Part shown: piece by piece, positions 15,729 through 23,297 of the stretch
Position numbering within the stretch: the first letter of the stretch is position 1
Layout of the letters: each line of letters opens with the position of its first letter
Assembly (NCBI GenBank): GCA_026169195.1
Contig: JAPFEH010000086.1
Coordinates: 1 to 33,309 of the forward strand
Source of the DNA: Dysosmobacter sp.
GTDB lineage: Bacteria > Bacillota > Clostridia > Oscillospirales > Oscillospiraceae
DNA length: 33,309 nucleotides
Direction of reading: 5' to 3'
Notes under the pieces: model-generated
The model's input: the letters and a program-made list of their open reading frames with translations, nothing else
What the model was told of the DNA's origin: nothing
The model's database searches: none
Translations under genes and position numbers: made by a program

Positions 15729-15951
15729 CGGCGCAGCGGCAGCTGCGCCGTAGCGTGTCCCAAAAACCTCGCAGAGTTCGCCGCCCGCAGGCGGCGAATC
15801 AAGTGAAATCATGTTCTGCCGCGACATGTGCGTGGCAGAACATACTTCTCGCGGAGCGAGCGTCGAATGGTCCGCCAAGGGCGGACCACCGAGGCGCAGA
15901 GCATAGCGCGATCCCCTGCTCAAAAAAGTGCTTGCACTTTTTTGAAAGTTT
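15729..15951. repeat. Array of consecutive hairpins (structured intergenic element)
   Basis: Six inverted repeats follow each other with short gaps: CGGCGCAGC/GCTGCGCCG (15729-15750), TTCGCCGCC/GGCGGCGAA (15777-15798), ATGTTCTGCC/GGCAGAACAT (15811-15843), CTCGC/GCGAG (15848-15860), TGGTCCGCC/GGCGGACCA (15868-15888) and CAAAAAAGTGC/GCACTTTTTTG (15921-15944). The first stem recurs at 15953-15974 as the terminator, so the element is bracketed by direct copies of one palindrome. No reading frame across it is convincing. It may be a repeated mobile structured element or a non-coding RNA. Confidence 0.7.
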
Positions 15952-15981
15952 ACGGCGCAGCGGCAGCTGCGCCGTTTTTTT
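15952..15981 (+). terminator. Strong terminator, copy of the hairpin at 15729-15750
   Basis: ACGGCGCAGC and GCTGCGCCGT pair perfectly around GGCA and are followed by TTTTTT. This probably was the original terminator of the xpaC-telA-TPM operon. Confidence 0.9.
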
Positions 15982-16133
15982 GCGGGGAGGGGGCGGAGTG
16001 CCGCCCCGCTCCGGAGCATTTGGCAGCATGGTTTGGTGGAAACGCCGGAAAATGGAAAGTTTCGATACTATGACAAGCGGAGAACGCATATTGCCCATAA
16101 TTTAACAAGCTGGTAACAAGAGCGTGCAAACCC

Positions 16134-16162
16134 TTGATTTGCAGGGGATTTCATCATAGAGT
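16134..16162 (+). promoter_or_regulatory. Likely promoter of the S-layer gene
   Basis: TTGATT (16134-16139) and TAGAGT (16157-16162) are 17 bp apart, giving a leader of about 135 nt. A weaker alternative upstream is TTGCCC-17-TAACAA beginning at 16091. Confidence 0.5.
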
Positions 16163-16167
16163 GGCTA

Positions 16168-16250
16168 TGCCGAAAGGAACTTCGGCAGGGTTTTCATGAA
16201 ATGGGGAGACGAGACCGGGCACGGCGCAAGCCGAACCCGCTCCCTATTTC
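16168..16250 (+). ncRNA. Structured 5' leader of the S-layer mRNA
   Basis: A first hairpin TGCCGAA/TTCGGCA (16168-16187) is followed by a long stem-loop. Its outer arms GAAATGGGGAG (16198-16208) and CTCCCTATTTC (16240-16250) pair except for one G-U; inside are CGGG/CCCG and CGGC/GCCG closed by a GCAA tetraloop (GNRA type, 16226-16229). It lies between the likely promoter and a strong ribosome site, and could stabilise the abundant S-layer mRNA or control its translation. Confidence 0.5.
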
Positions 16251-16305
16251 ACAAAGGCCCGCGCCGGAGACCTCGCGGTAAATTTTTGAAGGAGGAAATC
16301 CCACC

Positions 16306-19300
16306 ATGAAGAAATTCCTTTCTCTGGTACTGGCTCTGGTAATGACCATGTCTTTGGTCACTGTCAGCGCCGGTGCCAAGGACTTCGCGGATGACGACAA
16401 GGTCACTTATGACGAAGCCGTCGCCGTGATGTCCGAAGTGAAGGTGCTGGACGGCTATGCCGACGGCTCCTTCAAGCCTCAGGGCGGTTTGACCCGTGGC
16501 GCTGCCGCCAAGATCATCTGCAACCTGATTCTGGGGCCCACCACCGCAGCTGAGCTGCACGCAGACACCGCTCCCTACAAGGATGTGCCTGTGGATCACA
16601 CCTTTGCAGGCTACATTGCCTACTGCGCCAAGGAAGGCATCATCAGCGGCTACGCTGACGGCGCTTTCCGTCCCTCCGCTCCTCTGACCGGCTATGCCTT
16701 CATGAAGATGCTGCTGGGCGCTCTGGGCTATGACGCCGAGATCGAGCAGTACACCGGCGCCAACTGGTCCATCAACGTGGCCAAGCGCGCTCTGAACATC
16801 GGTCTGAACAAGAGTCTGGAAGGCGACTTCAACGGCATCAAGCACGTGACCCGTGAAGAGGCCGCTCTGTATGCCTTCAACACGCTGAAGGCTGATCTGG
16901 TGGAGTATGACTCCCGCACCTCCGTCAACGTCGGCGGCGCTGAGGTTGTCATCGCCGGTTCCGAGGCCAAGGCCCAGAAGTGGAACAACTCTGCCACCAA
17001 GATCGAGAACATCAAGAAGGATGACTACATCCAGTTCGCCGAGCAGTATTTCACCAAGCTGGTTCTGGACGAGACTACGGATGCCTTTGGCCGTCCTGCT
17101 CGTGAGTGGAGCTACAAGGGTGACGAGATCGGCACCTATGTCAACACGGATCTGCTGAAGGAGTCCTACACTGAGAAGGTCACCGGCAAGGAGCTGTACA
17201 GCCTGCTGGGCAAGTCCGTCATTGATGATTATGACTTCTCCATCTATGTGGATGGCGAGACCGAGAAGAATATCCTGAACAAGTTTGGCGTTGAAACCTA
17301 CTTCACCGCTGGCAATCTGGTGAAGGGCAACGACAAGGCTGTTGGCGATACCGGCAACGGTGTTCTGACCGAGGTCTATGTGGACTCTGACGAGAAGGAA
17401 GTCACCATCGCTATCATCAACACCTATCTGGCAAAGGCTGACAGCGATTATGACAAAAAGCGCGACGAAGCAAGCTTCGATGTTTGGGGTCTGGATGACG
17501 CCGGCAAGAAGCAGTATGTGAAGCGCGTTGGAGACTATCAGGAAGACATGACTGTTTCCGGCGAGGATTTCGATGTCGAGGAGATCGAAGAGGGCAAGAT
17601 CGTTCTGGTGACCGTTGCTGACGGCGAGATCCAGACCATTGCCGAGCCTGAGACTCTGGATACTGTTGAGATCAGCGCTTTCAAGAAGAACAGCAACATC
17701 ACTGTGGAAGGCACCAAGTACAGCTATGCTGATACTGCCTGCTATGACAACAAGACTCTGGTGGTCTACACCAGCGAGGATGACATCACCGTGAACCTGA
17801 AGGATACCAACTACAACGTGGTTCTGGATCCCTATGGTTATGTCATCGGTATCGAAGAGGTTGAGCCTGAGGACAACTATGTCTTCATCACCGGTTATGA
17901 CGGTAATTACAGCAACATTTCCAGCCGCACTGCCGACATGGCTGCCATCTTCATGGACGGCTCCATGAAGGTCATTGAGGTCAACGTGAAGAAGAGCGAC
18001 GAAGCTCTGTTTGACGAGAGCCTGAAGCACGCCAGAGACGAGGACGGCAAGGTAAAATACAGTGCCGGTCTGATCAATACTTGGTGCACCTACACGGTCA
18101 ATGATGATAACGTGTACACCCTGAAGATTGCAAAAGACCAGTATGCGCAGGATGTCACCAGCAGCGATGAGGTTGAGATCAACAAGAAGCACATCTCTCT
18201 GAAGGCTGGTTCTGGCAGCAAGTATGTCTATGGCAACGACAAGACCGTCTATCTGGATGTGTCTCTGGACAACATCAACACTATGAAGGACGAGTTTACC
18301 AGCGTGATTGACGATGTGGAGTCTGTGACCACCGGCGTCAAGAACACGGATCTGCTGGTGAAGGGCGTCACCAAGAAGACTGTTGATGCAAAGAAGACTG
18401 CCGACTTCTATCCTTCTGAGGAAATCTACACCCTGTGGGATGGCGGCTACGCCATTGCCGTTGTTGTGATCGGCGAGGATCAGGGCGTTTCCTCCAACTA
18501 TGCCTATGTCACCAGCAGTGACGTGGAGCAGGAAGGCTATGACAAGACCACCAAGGAGCACACTTGGAGCCGTGAGGTCGTTATCAACGGCAAGCTGACC
18601 ACCATCTCCTATGTGGGTGACAGCATTAATGTCATTGATAAGACTGATATGAAGCAGGGCGAGTGGTACAAGGTTACCTATTACGCCGACGGCAACGTGA
18701 AGGGCGCTGAGGCTCTGTCCACCAAGCTTGCTGATGCCGACAAGAAGGACGAGTACGTCAACGATGTTGAGGACATCGAGGAAGCCGTTGAGGAGAAGGA
18801 TGTTGTTCTGTACAACCAGAAGATGGAAGCTTCTGATAACGCCTCTCTGCAGTATGAGGATGGCTCCCTGTATGTCAAGACCACCAAGAAGACCGGCTTC
18901 TCCGTCTCTCCCGAGGTGAAGGTTGTTCTGTGTAACGCTGATGGCAAGGGCAAGGCTTTCGACGAGATCGATGATACCTATGACGGCTACAAGGGTCTGG
19001 AAAACGGGGTGCTGCGCCTTCCGGATCGGGAGACGCTGATCCCGCTGACCCTCCGCCGCGAGCTGCGCGCCGCACGGGAGCGGCGGGGGACAGACCCCCA
19101 TGTCCTGCTCAAGCCCCGCGCGGGGACCCCGCTGGACGGCAGCTATCTTTCCCGACGGGTGCGGACCGTGCTGCTGAAATACGGGGTGGACGATATTCTG
19201 TTTCGGGACGTCTGCCGCCAGCCGCCCAAGCGCGGAGAAAAGGAACAGCTGGTGGCGCTGGCGGGTGAGATGCCCGGATTTTCCCGTGCCGACGCCGCCG

Positions 19301-19608
19301 CGCGGCTGGAGCTTTCGCAGGCAGCGCTGTACCGCCGCCTGCGGGAGCTGGTCGGGGAAGGCCGGCTGGTGCGGGTAGGCTCCATGTACTATCTGCCCGG
19401 AACTGTGGTTCCGGAGGAAGAGCAGATGGACGTGATCGGGGCGTACCTTGCACGGGAAGGCTCCGCCACGGCTGCCCAGCTGCGGCTTTTGCTGCGGACA
19501 GAGCGCCGCCAGTGCGCCAGAGCCTTGAAAAAATTCACGGAACAGGGCGCGCTCCGACGGGAGGGCGACCGGTATTTCCTGCCGGAACGGGAAACGGCAA
19601 ACCGATAA
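16306..19608 (+). CDS. S-layer protein with three SLH domains, fused in frame to a truncated tyrosine-recombinase-like segment
   Basis: A Sec signal peptide (residues 1-24, cleavage near SAGA) leads into three S-layer homology domains at about 26-78, 91-143 and 150-205, with YADGSFKPQGGLTRG and YADGAFRPSAPLTGY. These anchor to secondary cell-wall polymer. An Asp/Glu/Lys-rich beta-type region runs to about residue 898. Codons up to here are strongly biased (CTG, AAG, GAC, ACC), as in abundant proteins. From about L898 the character changes at once to an Arg-rich, GC-rich sequence. LENGVLRLPDRETLIPL, LLKPRAGTPLDGSYLSRRV and FRDVCR resemble the catalytic core of tyrosine recombinases after the first catalytic arginine; winged-helix-like segments follow (ADAAARLELSQAALYRRLREL). 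The GGAGG site 9 bases before ATG 16306 is strong. The true S-layer C-terminus is missing, and the recombinase N-terminus is missing too. Confidence 0.85.
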   Translation: MKKFLSLVLALVMTMSLVTVSAGAKDFADDDKVTYDEAVAVMSEVKVLDGYADGSFKPQGGLTRGAAAKIICNLILGPTTAAELHADTAPYKDVPVDHTFAGYIAYCAKEGIISGYADGAFRPSAPLTGYAFMKMLLGALGYDAEIEQYTGANWSINVAKRALNIGLNKSLEGDFNGIKHVTREEAALYAFNTLKADLVEYDSRTSVNVGGAEVVIAGSEAKAQKWNNSATKIENIKKDDYIQFAEQYFTKLVLDETTDAFGRPAREWSYKGDEIGTYVNTDLLKESYTEKVTGKELYSLLGKSVIDDYDFSIYVDGETEKNILNKFGVETYFTAGNLVKGNDKAVGDTGNGVLTEVYVDSDEKEVTIAIINTYLAKADSDYDKKRDEASFDVWGLDDAGKKQYVKRVGDYQEDMTVSGEDFDVEEIEEGKIVLVTVADGEIQTIAEPETLDTVEISAFKKNSNITVEGTKYSYADTACYDNKTLVVYTSEDDITVNLKDTNYNVVLDPYGYVIGIEEVEPEDNYVFITGYDGNYSNISSRTADMAAIFMDGSMKVIEVNVKKSDEALFDESLKHARDEDGKVKYSAGLINTWCTYTVNDDNVYTLKIAKDQYAQDVTSSDEVEINKKHISLKAGSGSKYVYGNDKTVYLDVSLDNINTMKDEFTSVIDDVESVTTGVKNTDLLVKGVTKKTVDAKKTADFYPSEEIYTLWDGGYAIAVVVIGEDQGVSSNYAYVTSSDVEQEGYDKTTKEHTWSREVVINGKLTTISYVGDSINVIDKTDMKQGEWYKVTYYADGNVKGAEALSTKLADADKKDEYVNDVEDIEEAVEEKDVVLYNQKMEASDNASLQYEDGSLYVKTTKKTGFSVSPEVKVVLCNADGKGKAFDEIDDTYDGYKGLENGVLRLPDRETLIPLTLRRELRAARERRGTDPHVLLKPRAGTPLDGSYLSRRVRTVLLKYGVDDILFRDVCRQPPKRGEKEQLVALAGEMPGFSRADAAARLELSQAALYRRLRELVGEGRLVRVGSMYYLPGTVVPEEEQMDVIGAYLAREGSATAAQLRLLLRTERRQCARALKKFTEQGALRREGDRYFLPERETANR
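18997..19608 (+). pseudogene. 5'-truncated tyrosine-recombinase-like gene with winged-helix C-terminus (fused part of the S-layer ORF)
   Basis: About 203 residues lack any N-terminal arm-binding or core-binding domain. LENGVLRLPDRETLIPL corresponds to the phage-integrase segment between the first catalytic Arg and the Lys/beta-hairpin; FRDVCR aligns with the usual FHDLRH box, but the His and Arg context is degenerate and no later HxxR or catalytic Tyr is seen. The remainder has two winged-helix-like units, around LSQAALYRRLRELVGEGRLVRVGSMYYLPG and LRLLLRTERRQCARALKKFTEQGALRREGDRYFLP. This could be a known integrase/HTH family in Oscillospiraceae. Its own start is absent and expression could only come from the S-layer promoter. 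Confidence 0.6.
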
Positions 19609-19612
19609 GAGA

Positions 19613-19654
19613 AAACAGCAGCCCCCCAACCACGCGGTTCGGGGGCTGCTGTTT
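19613..19654. terminator. Bidirectional terminator between convergent genes
   Basis: AAACAGCAGCCCCC pairs perfectly with GGGGGCTGCTGTTT, with T-rich tails on both sides. It ends the S-layer/recombinase ORF on plus and the serine hydrolase gene on minus. Confidence 0.88.
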
Positions 19655-19655
19655 G

Positions 19656-21728
19656 TTACCGGAATTGCAGGTGGAAACGGGCGGCGGGATCTCCCGCAAA
19701 GACCACAAAGCCACCTGCGGGCAGAACGGCGGACGTGTCGTTCCACAGTACGGAGGAGGCGGTCACCTGACCGGCGGCGTCATAGACCCAGAAGCCGGCG
19801 TCCTCCGGCAGCAGGACCGTCATGCTCCGGCCCGCGGCGCTGCCGGTTTGATACCAGCGGGCGCTGCCGTCTGCCGGAACGGTGGAATAGGACCAGCCCG
19901 CGCCGGTGTAGAGCGCGGGGACGTCCGCGGCTTCCAGATATCGCGCGCCGTTGCTTTCCAGATAGGTGGCATTGCCTTCCTCATAGACCCGCAGATCCTG
20001 ACCGTCCCGACCGCCGGTGCCGGGGAGCTGCAATTCATAGCGGGCGGTGTGCTCGTCCACAATGCGGCAGGGACCGGCATAGCCCGGCGCAAAGCGGGGC
20101 AGGCTCTGGCCGGCGGCGTCCCCCTGCGCGGCCACCAGATACAGCTGGGAGGAGTAGGTCTCGTCCAGCGGGAGAAACGTGCTGGAAAGGATCCGGTCCC
20201 AGCCGGCCTGCACGTCCGGAGAGACGGGATTTTCCGGAAGCTTTACTGCCGCATAATTGGCGGCGGGCAGTGCGCCCAGCCCCGGCAGCTGTCCGATGCC
20301 CTGCTGGTAAAGATAGGTCTGCCCGTTGGATTCCTGCACAAAGGTTACGGCTGTCTGCCCTGCGGCGTCGCGGAACGTGCCGTCGGCGCAGTAGCGGAAG
20401 GTCTGGGCGGGCAGATCCGGCAGGGTGAGAAGCCCCAGCGTGAGGATGCCGTCGGCAGTCAGCTCCACCTGATATTGCGCGGAGGTGGAGCCGTAATATC
20501 CGGCGTTTTTCATCAGCTCCGCCGGCATGGGCGCAGGAGCGGCCTCCGGCAGCTGGGGGACGGTTTCGTCCAGCGTGACGCCTTGGGCTTTCAGAGCCTC
20601 CGCCAGCATCCGGGAGGCGGCCATCTCGTTGTAGGTGGATACGCCGCCGGAGGACAGGACTGCCGCTGCCATGCGGTATTCCGGAAGAACGACCAGTCCT
20701 GCGTGATAGTACATGGTGTCGCCGCCTTTGACCAGCGCCTGAATGCCGCTTTGAGAAAAGGGGAACCACGCTACGCTGTCCCATCCGAGGCCGTAGCTGA
20801 GGGCGTCCGGCGCATCCGTTTCGGGCCAGAGGCCGCGGGCATATTCCGAAGCGGCCATGGCTTTCAGAGAAGCGGGCTGCAGCAGAGCCGTACCCGTCAG
20901 GGCGCCGCCGAAGGCGGCCAGATCTCCGGCGGAGGCGACCATGCCGCCGGCGCCTGCCAGATTCAGGCATTCCCGGGGCAGTGCGCGGGGATCGGCGCCG
21001 TGGTAGGTTTTTGCCAGCAGGGAAGGATCAAAGGAACCGTCAGGACCATAGGTGGCATCCAGTCCGGCGGGACGGAGAATACAGGCGTCTACATACGACA
21101 TGAAATCCATGCCGGAAACCGCCTCCACCACCAGCTGCGCCAGTGTGAACCCGTCGTTGCAGTAAACGCTGTACGCGCCGGGATCGGCCTTGAGACGCTG
21201 GGTGGACAGCTGCCGCAGCAGGGTGTCCGTGGCATAGGAGTTGGTGTCATCAAAGAGCATGGCGCTGGTAAAGGAGGACCCCATCAGACCGGAGGAATGG
21301 TTCAGCAGCATCCGCACGGTGATCTGGCGGTATCTGGGGTCGGCCATGGTAAAATCCTTGAGGTAGCGTGTGACCGGAGCGTCCAGAGAGAGCCGGTGCC
21401 GCTCTGCCAGCTGCAGGACAGCCACCGTGGTATAAATTTTACTGACGGAGCCGATGCCATAGAGAATTTCATCGGTCAAAGCGCGGTTTTCCGTTCGGGA
21501 ATAGACGCCGCAGCTGCCGGTCAGCCGGAGCGCGCCGTCCTGCCAGAGGGCGTATTGGACACTGTCGGCTCCGCCATAGGTCATGGCGCCCTGCGCTGCG
21601 GCGAGGGCGGCGGCTTCCAGAGAAGAGTCGGCGGGGGCAGCTGGTTCGGCGGCCAGCGCCCCTGTGGAAAGCTGTATCGTCAGAAAAAGCGCCAGCAGCA
21701 GGGCGGTGCCGCGTTTGATGTGGTTCAT
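19656..21728 (-). CDS. Secreted serine hydrolase of the beta-lactamase/penicillin-binding family
   Basis: The 690-residue protein has a Sec signal peptide (GTALLLALFLTIQLSTGALAA) and then a class C beta-lactamase/DD-peptidase-like domain of about 350 residues. The catalytic tetrad SVSK is at 94-97 (in LYGIGSVSKIYTT), the second motif is YCN at 189-191 and the third is HAG at 342-344. MLLNHSSGLMGS is a further family hallmark. The C-terminal 300 residues are an extra beta-rich part of unknown function, ending FVVFAGDPAARFHLQFR. Expected substrates are cell-wall peptides or esters; antibiotic hydrolysis is not implied. ATG 21728 has AAGGA 6 bases upstream. It is monocistronic, convergent with the S-layer gene. 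Confidence 0.88.
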   Translation of the reverse strand: MNHIKRGTALLLALFLTIQLSTGALAAEPAAPADSSLEAAALAAAQGAMTYGGADSVQYALWQDGALRLTGSCGVYSRTENRALTDEILYGIGSVSKIYTTVAVLQLAERHRLSLDAPVTRYLKDFTMADPRYRQITVRMLLNHSSGLMGSSFTSAMLFDDTNSYATDTLLRQLSTQRLKADPGAYSVYCNDGFTLAQLVVEAVSGMDFMSYVDACILRPAGLDATYGPDGSFDPSLLAKTYHGADPRALPRECLNLAGAGGMVASAGDLAAFGGALTGTALLQPASLKAMAASEYARGLWPETDAPDALSYGLGWDSVAWFPFSQSGIQALVKGGDTMYYHAGLVVLPEYRMAAAVLSSGGVSTYNEMAASRMLAEALKAQGVTLDETVPQLPEAAPAPMPAELMKNAGYYGSTSAQYQVELTADGILTLGLLTLPDLPAQTFRYCADGTFRDAAGQTAVTFVQESNGQTYLYQQGIGQLPGLGALPAANYAAVKLPENPVSPDVQAGWDRILSSTFLPLDETYSSQLYLVAAQGDAAGQSLPRFAPGYAGPCRIVDEHTARYELQLPGTGGRDGQDLRVYEEGNATYLESNGARYLEAADVPALYTGAGWSYSTVPADGSARWYQTGSAAGRSMTVLLPEDAGFWVYDAAGQVTASSVLWNDTSAVLPAGGFVVFAGDPAARFHLQFR

Positions 21729-21778
21729 AGAAGATCCTTTCCCGCCCCTGAGGGGCGTGATCGAGAGAATGGTACAAG

Positions 21779-21807
21779 GGTACACCTTCCATCAGGGGGA
21801 ATGTCAA
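21779..21807 (-). promoter_or_regulatory. Possible promoter of the serine hydrolase gene
   Basis: On the minus strand a perfect TTGACA (21802-21807) is 17 bp from TGTACC (21779-21784), a poor -10 element. The GTAC-containing sequence is partly repeated 8 bases further on, so it may also be an operator. Confidence 0.4.
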
Positions 21808-21872
21808 GGCTTTTTTGGAAAATGACACGATGCACCCGCCGGGTGGAGGTGTGAGGGAGATTGTGCAGGGGG

Positions 21873-22712
21873 TTACGGCTTTGCGGTCAAAAGCCCCAGA
21901 AGCGGTTCAAAATCAACGCCTTCCCGCATGGGAAGCGCTTCCTGCGCCGTCCGCTCTGCGCAGGCGCGCACAAAGTCCACAGCCTGACGGGCGGCGTCCG
22001 GCAGGGAGGCGCCTTTGACCAGCGCGCCGGTGAGAACGCTGGTGAACACATCTCCGGTTCCGTGAAATTCCTGCGGGACCCGTCGGGTCTGGATGGCGCT
22101 TGTCTGACCGGTTTTTGCGTCAAAGCACATGGCGCCGGTCAGCCCCGGTCCGGCGGAAGCGCCGGTCAGCACCACGGAGCGGCGGCCGTTCAGACTGAGC
22201 CGTTCTGCGATCTCCCGACAGCCGGATTCTCCGGCAGGGAGGTCTGTGTAGGGGATGTGCAGCAGCAGCGCCGCCTCCGTGAAATTGGGGGTGATCACAT
22301 CGGCCTGCGCGGCCAGACGGGCAGTGCCCTCGCACATGGCGGGCGTGTAGGTTTGATAAACCCGCCCGTGATCGCCCATGACCGGATCGACCACCACGAT
22401 GGTGTCCGGACTGCGAAAATCACGGATGAAGTCGGATACCATGCCGATTTGACACTCGCTGCCCAGAAAACCGCTGTAAATGGCATGAAAAGAGATGTCC
22501 AAGGACTTCCAGTGATGGGCGACCTTGGGGATTTCCTCCGTCATATCCAAAAAGGTAAAGCCCTCAAAGCCGCCCGTATGTGTGGAGAGAAAGGCGGTGG
22601 GCAGAGGGCAGCATTGAAGGCCCATGGCTGATAAAATGGGGATCGCGACCGTCAAGGAACAGCGGCCGAAGCCGGACATATCATGAATTGCGGCAACACG
22701 TGGCGTCAGCAT
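21873..22712 (-). CDS. Pyridoxamine/pyridoxal kinase
   Basis: The 279-residue cytoplasmic ribokinase-superfamily enzyme phosphorylates B6 vitamers in the salvage route to pyridoxal phosphate. It begins VAAIHDMSGFGRCSLTVAIP, the substrate-binding start typical of the PdxY/PdxK group. It also has STHTGGFEGF, VVVDPVMGDHG with the metal-binding aspartate, DVITPNFTEAALL, and the ATP-site motif FHGTGDVFTSVLTGAL, where the GTGD aspartate is the catalytic base. ATG 22712 is chosen because GAGGT lies 8 bases upstream; ATG 22727 has no spaced site. It is divergent from the TfoX-N gene with overlapping promoters. Confidence 0.9.
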   Translation of the reverse strand: MLTPRVAAIHDMSGFGRCSLTVAIPILSAMGLQCCPLPTAFLSTHTGGFEGFTFLDMTEEIPKVAHHWKSLDISFHAIYSGFLGSECQIGMVSDFIRDFRSPDTIVVVDPVMGDHGRVYQTYTPAMCEGTARLAAQADVITPNFTEAALLLHIPYTDLPAGESGCREIAERLSLNGRRSVVLTGASAGPGLTGAMCFDAKTGQTSAIQTRRVPQEFHGTGDVFTSVLTGALVKGASLPDAARQAVDFVRACAERTAQEALPMREGVDFEPLLGLLTAKP

Positions 22713-22749
22713 GCGAGCAGACCTCATTTCCTTTGTTTCAGATTCTTAT

Positions 22750-22778
22750 ATTGTATCGCAGATTTTCCTGTTGTTCAA
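22750..22778 (-). promoter_or_regulatory. Promoter of the pyridoxamine kinase gene
   Basis: On the minus strand TTGAAC (22773-22778) and TACAAT (22750-22755) are 17 bp apart. Its -35 box overlaps that of the plus-strand promoter at 22771-22799. Confidence 0.65.
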
Positions 22779-22799
22779 GGCGGGAAATTGTGTTATAAT
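22771..22799 (+). promoter_or_regulatory. Promoter of the TfoX-N gene and tRNA-Leu
   Basis: TTGTTC (22771-22776) and TATAAT (22794-22799) are 17 bp apart, about 29 bases before the start codon at 22828. Confidence 0.75.
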
Positions 22800-22827
22800 G
22801 CGAACAAATGCTGTGGAGGGTTTTATC

Positions 22828-23142
22828 ATGGCATCCGGTAAAGAGTACTTGGATTTTATATTGGAACAGCTGTCCGGTCTGGATGGGATCACACACCGGA
22901 CCATGATGGGGGAGTATATCCTCTATTACAGAGGGAAAATCGTCGGAGGCATCTATGATGACCGGCTGCTGGTAAAGCCGGTCAAGGCCGCCCTTATCCG
23001 GATGCCGGATGCAGCCTTTGAGCGCCCCTATGATGGCGCAAAGGAACTGCTGCTGGTTGACAATGTGGATGACAGCGCATTTTTGACAAAGCTGTTTGAA
23101 GCAATGTACGAGGAGCTTCCCGCTCCCAAGAAAAAGAAATAA
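22828..23142 (+). CDS. TfoX N-terminal domain protein
   Basis: The 104-residue protein consists of the TfoX/Sxy N-terminal domain alone: YLDFILEQLSGLDGITHRTM, then MGEYILYYRGKIVGGIYDDRLLVKP and ending in a Pro-Lys tail. In Proteobacteria full-length TfoX/Sxy controls competence. The isolated domain is widespread in Firmicutes and has no established function there, so no competence role should be assumed. The ATG at 22828 has GGAGGG 7 bases upstream. The tRNA-Leu gene begins only 30 bases after the stop codon with no terminator between, so both are probably on one transcript. Confidence 0.85.
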   Translation: MASGKEYLDFILEQLSGLDGITHRTMMGEYILYYRGKIVGGIYDDRLLVKPVKAALIRMPDAAFERPYDGAKELLLVDNVDDSAFLTKLFEAMYEELPAPKKKK

Positions 23143-23172
23143 CGGTCGGGAATTCCCCGGCAGTTCATACAC

Positions 23173-23257
23173 GCGGGCATGATGGAATTGGTAGACATGC
23201 GAGATTTAGGTTCTCGTGCAGCAATGCGTTGGGGTTCGAGTCCCCATGCCCGCACCA
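23173..23257 (+). tRNA. tRNA-Leu (anticodon TAG)
   Basis: The acceptor stem GCGGGCA (23173-23179) pairs with TGCCCGC (23247-23253), followed by A and an encoded CCA (23255-23257). The anticodon stem CGAGA/TCTCG encloses the loop TTTAGGT, with TAG at 23207-23209, reading CUA and related codons. The long variable arm and GGTTCGAGTCC T-arm are typical of class II tRNA-Leu. Confidence 0.97.
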
Positions 23258-23297
23258 ACTCTGGTAAACACTTTCAATCCAAAAGCTGCAAAGTATA

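Noticed and set aside
13307-15802. An 831-codon minus-strand frame opposite telA and the TPM gene
   Set aside because: It runs antisense to two well-supported genes and through the terminal repeat, and its His/Gln/Arg/Ala-rich composition is that of a shadow frame.
18400-19011. A simple frameshift as explanation for the changed S-layer C-terminus
   Set aside because: Codon bias and base composition also change at the junction, and the new sequence has recombinase and winged-helix features, so it is a real join of two sequences rather than a shifted reading of one.
16249-19746. A 1165-codon open frame on the minus strand opposite the S-layer gene
   Set aside because: It mirrors the biased codons of the plus-strand gene, has no ribosome site or signal, and reads as low-quality Ile/Leu/Val-rich sequence; it also crosses the chimera junction without change in start logic.
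19512-21854. A 780-codon plus-strand frame opposite the serine hydrolase gene
   Set aside because: The minus-strand gene has a signal peptide and all three catalytic motifs; the plus frame is a GC-driven shadow.
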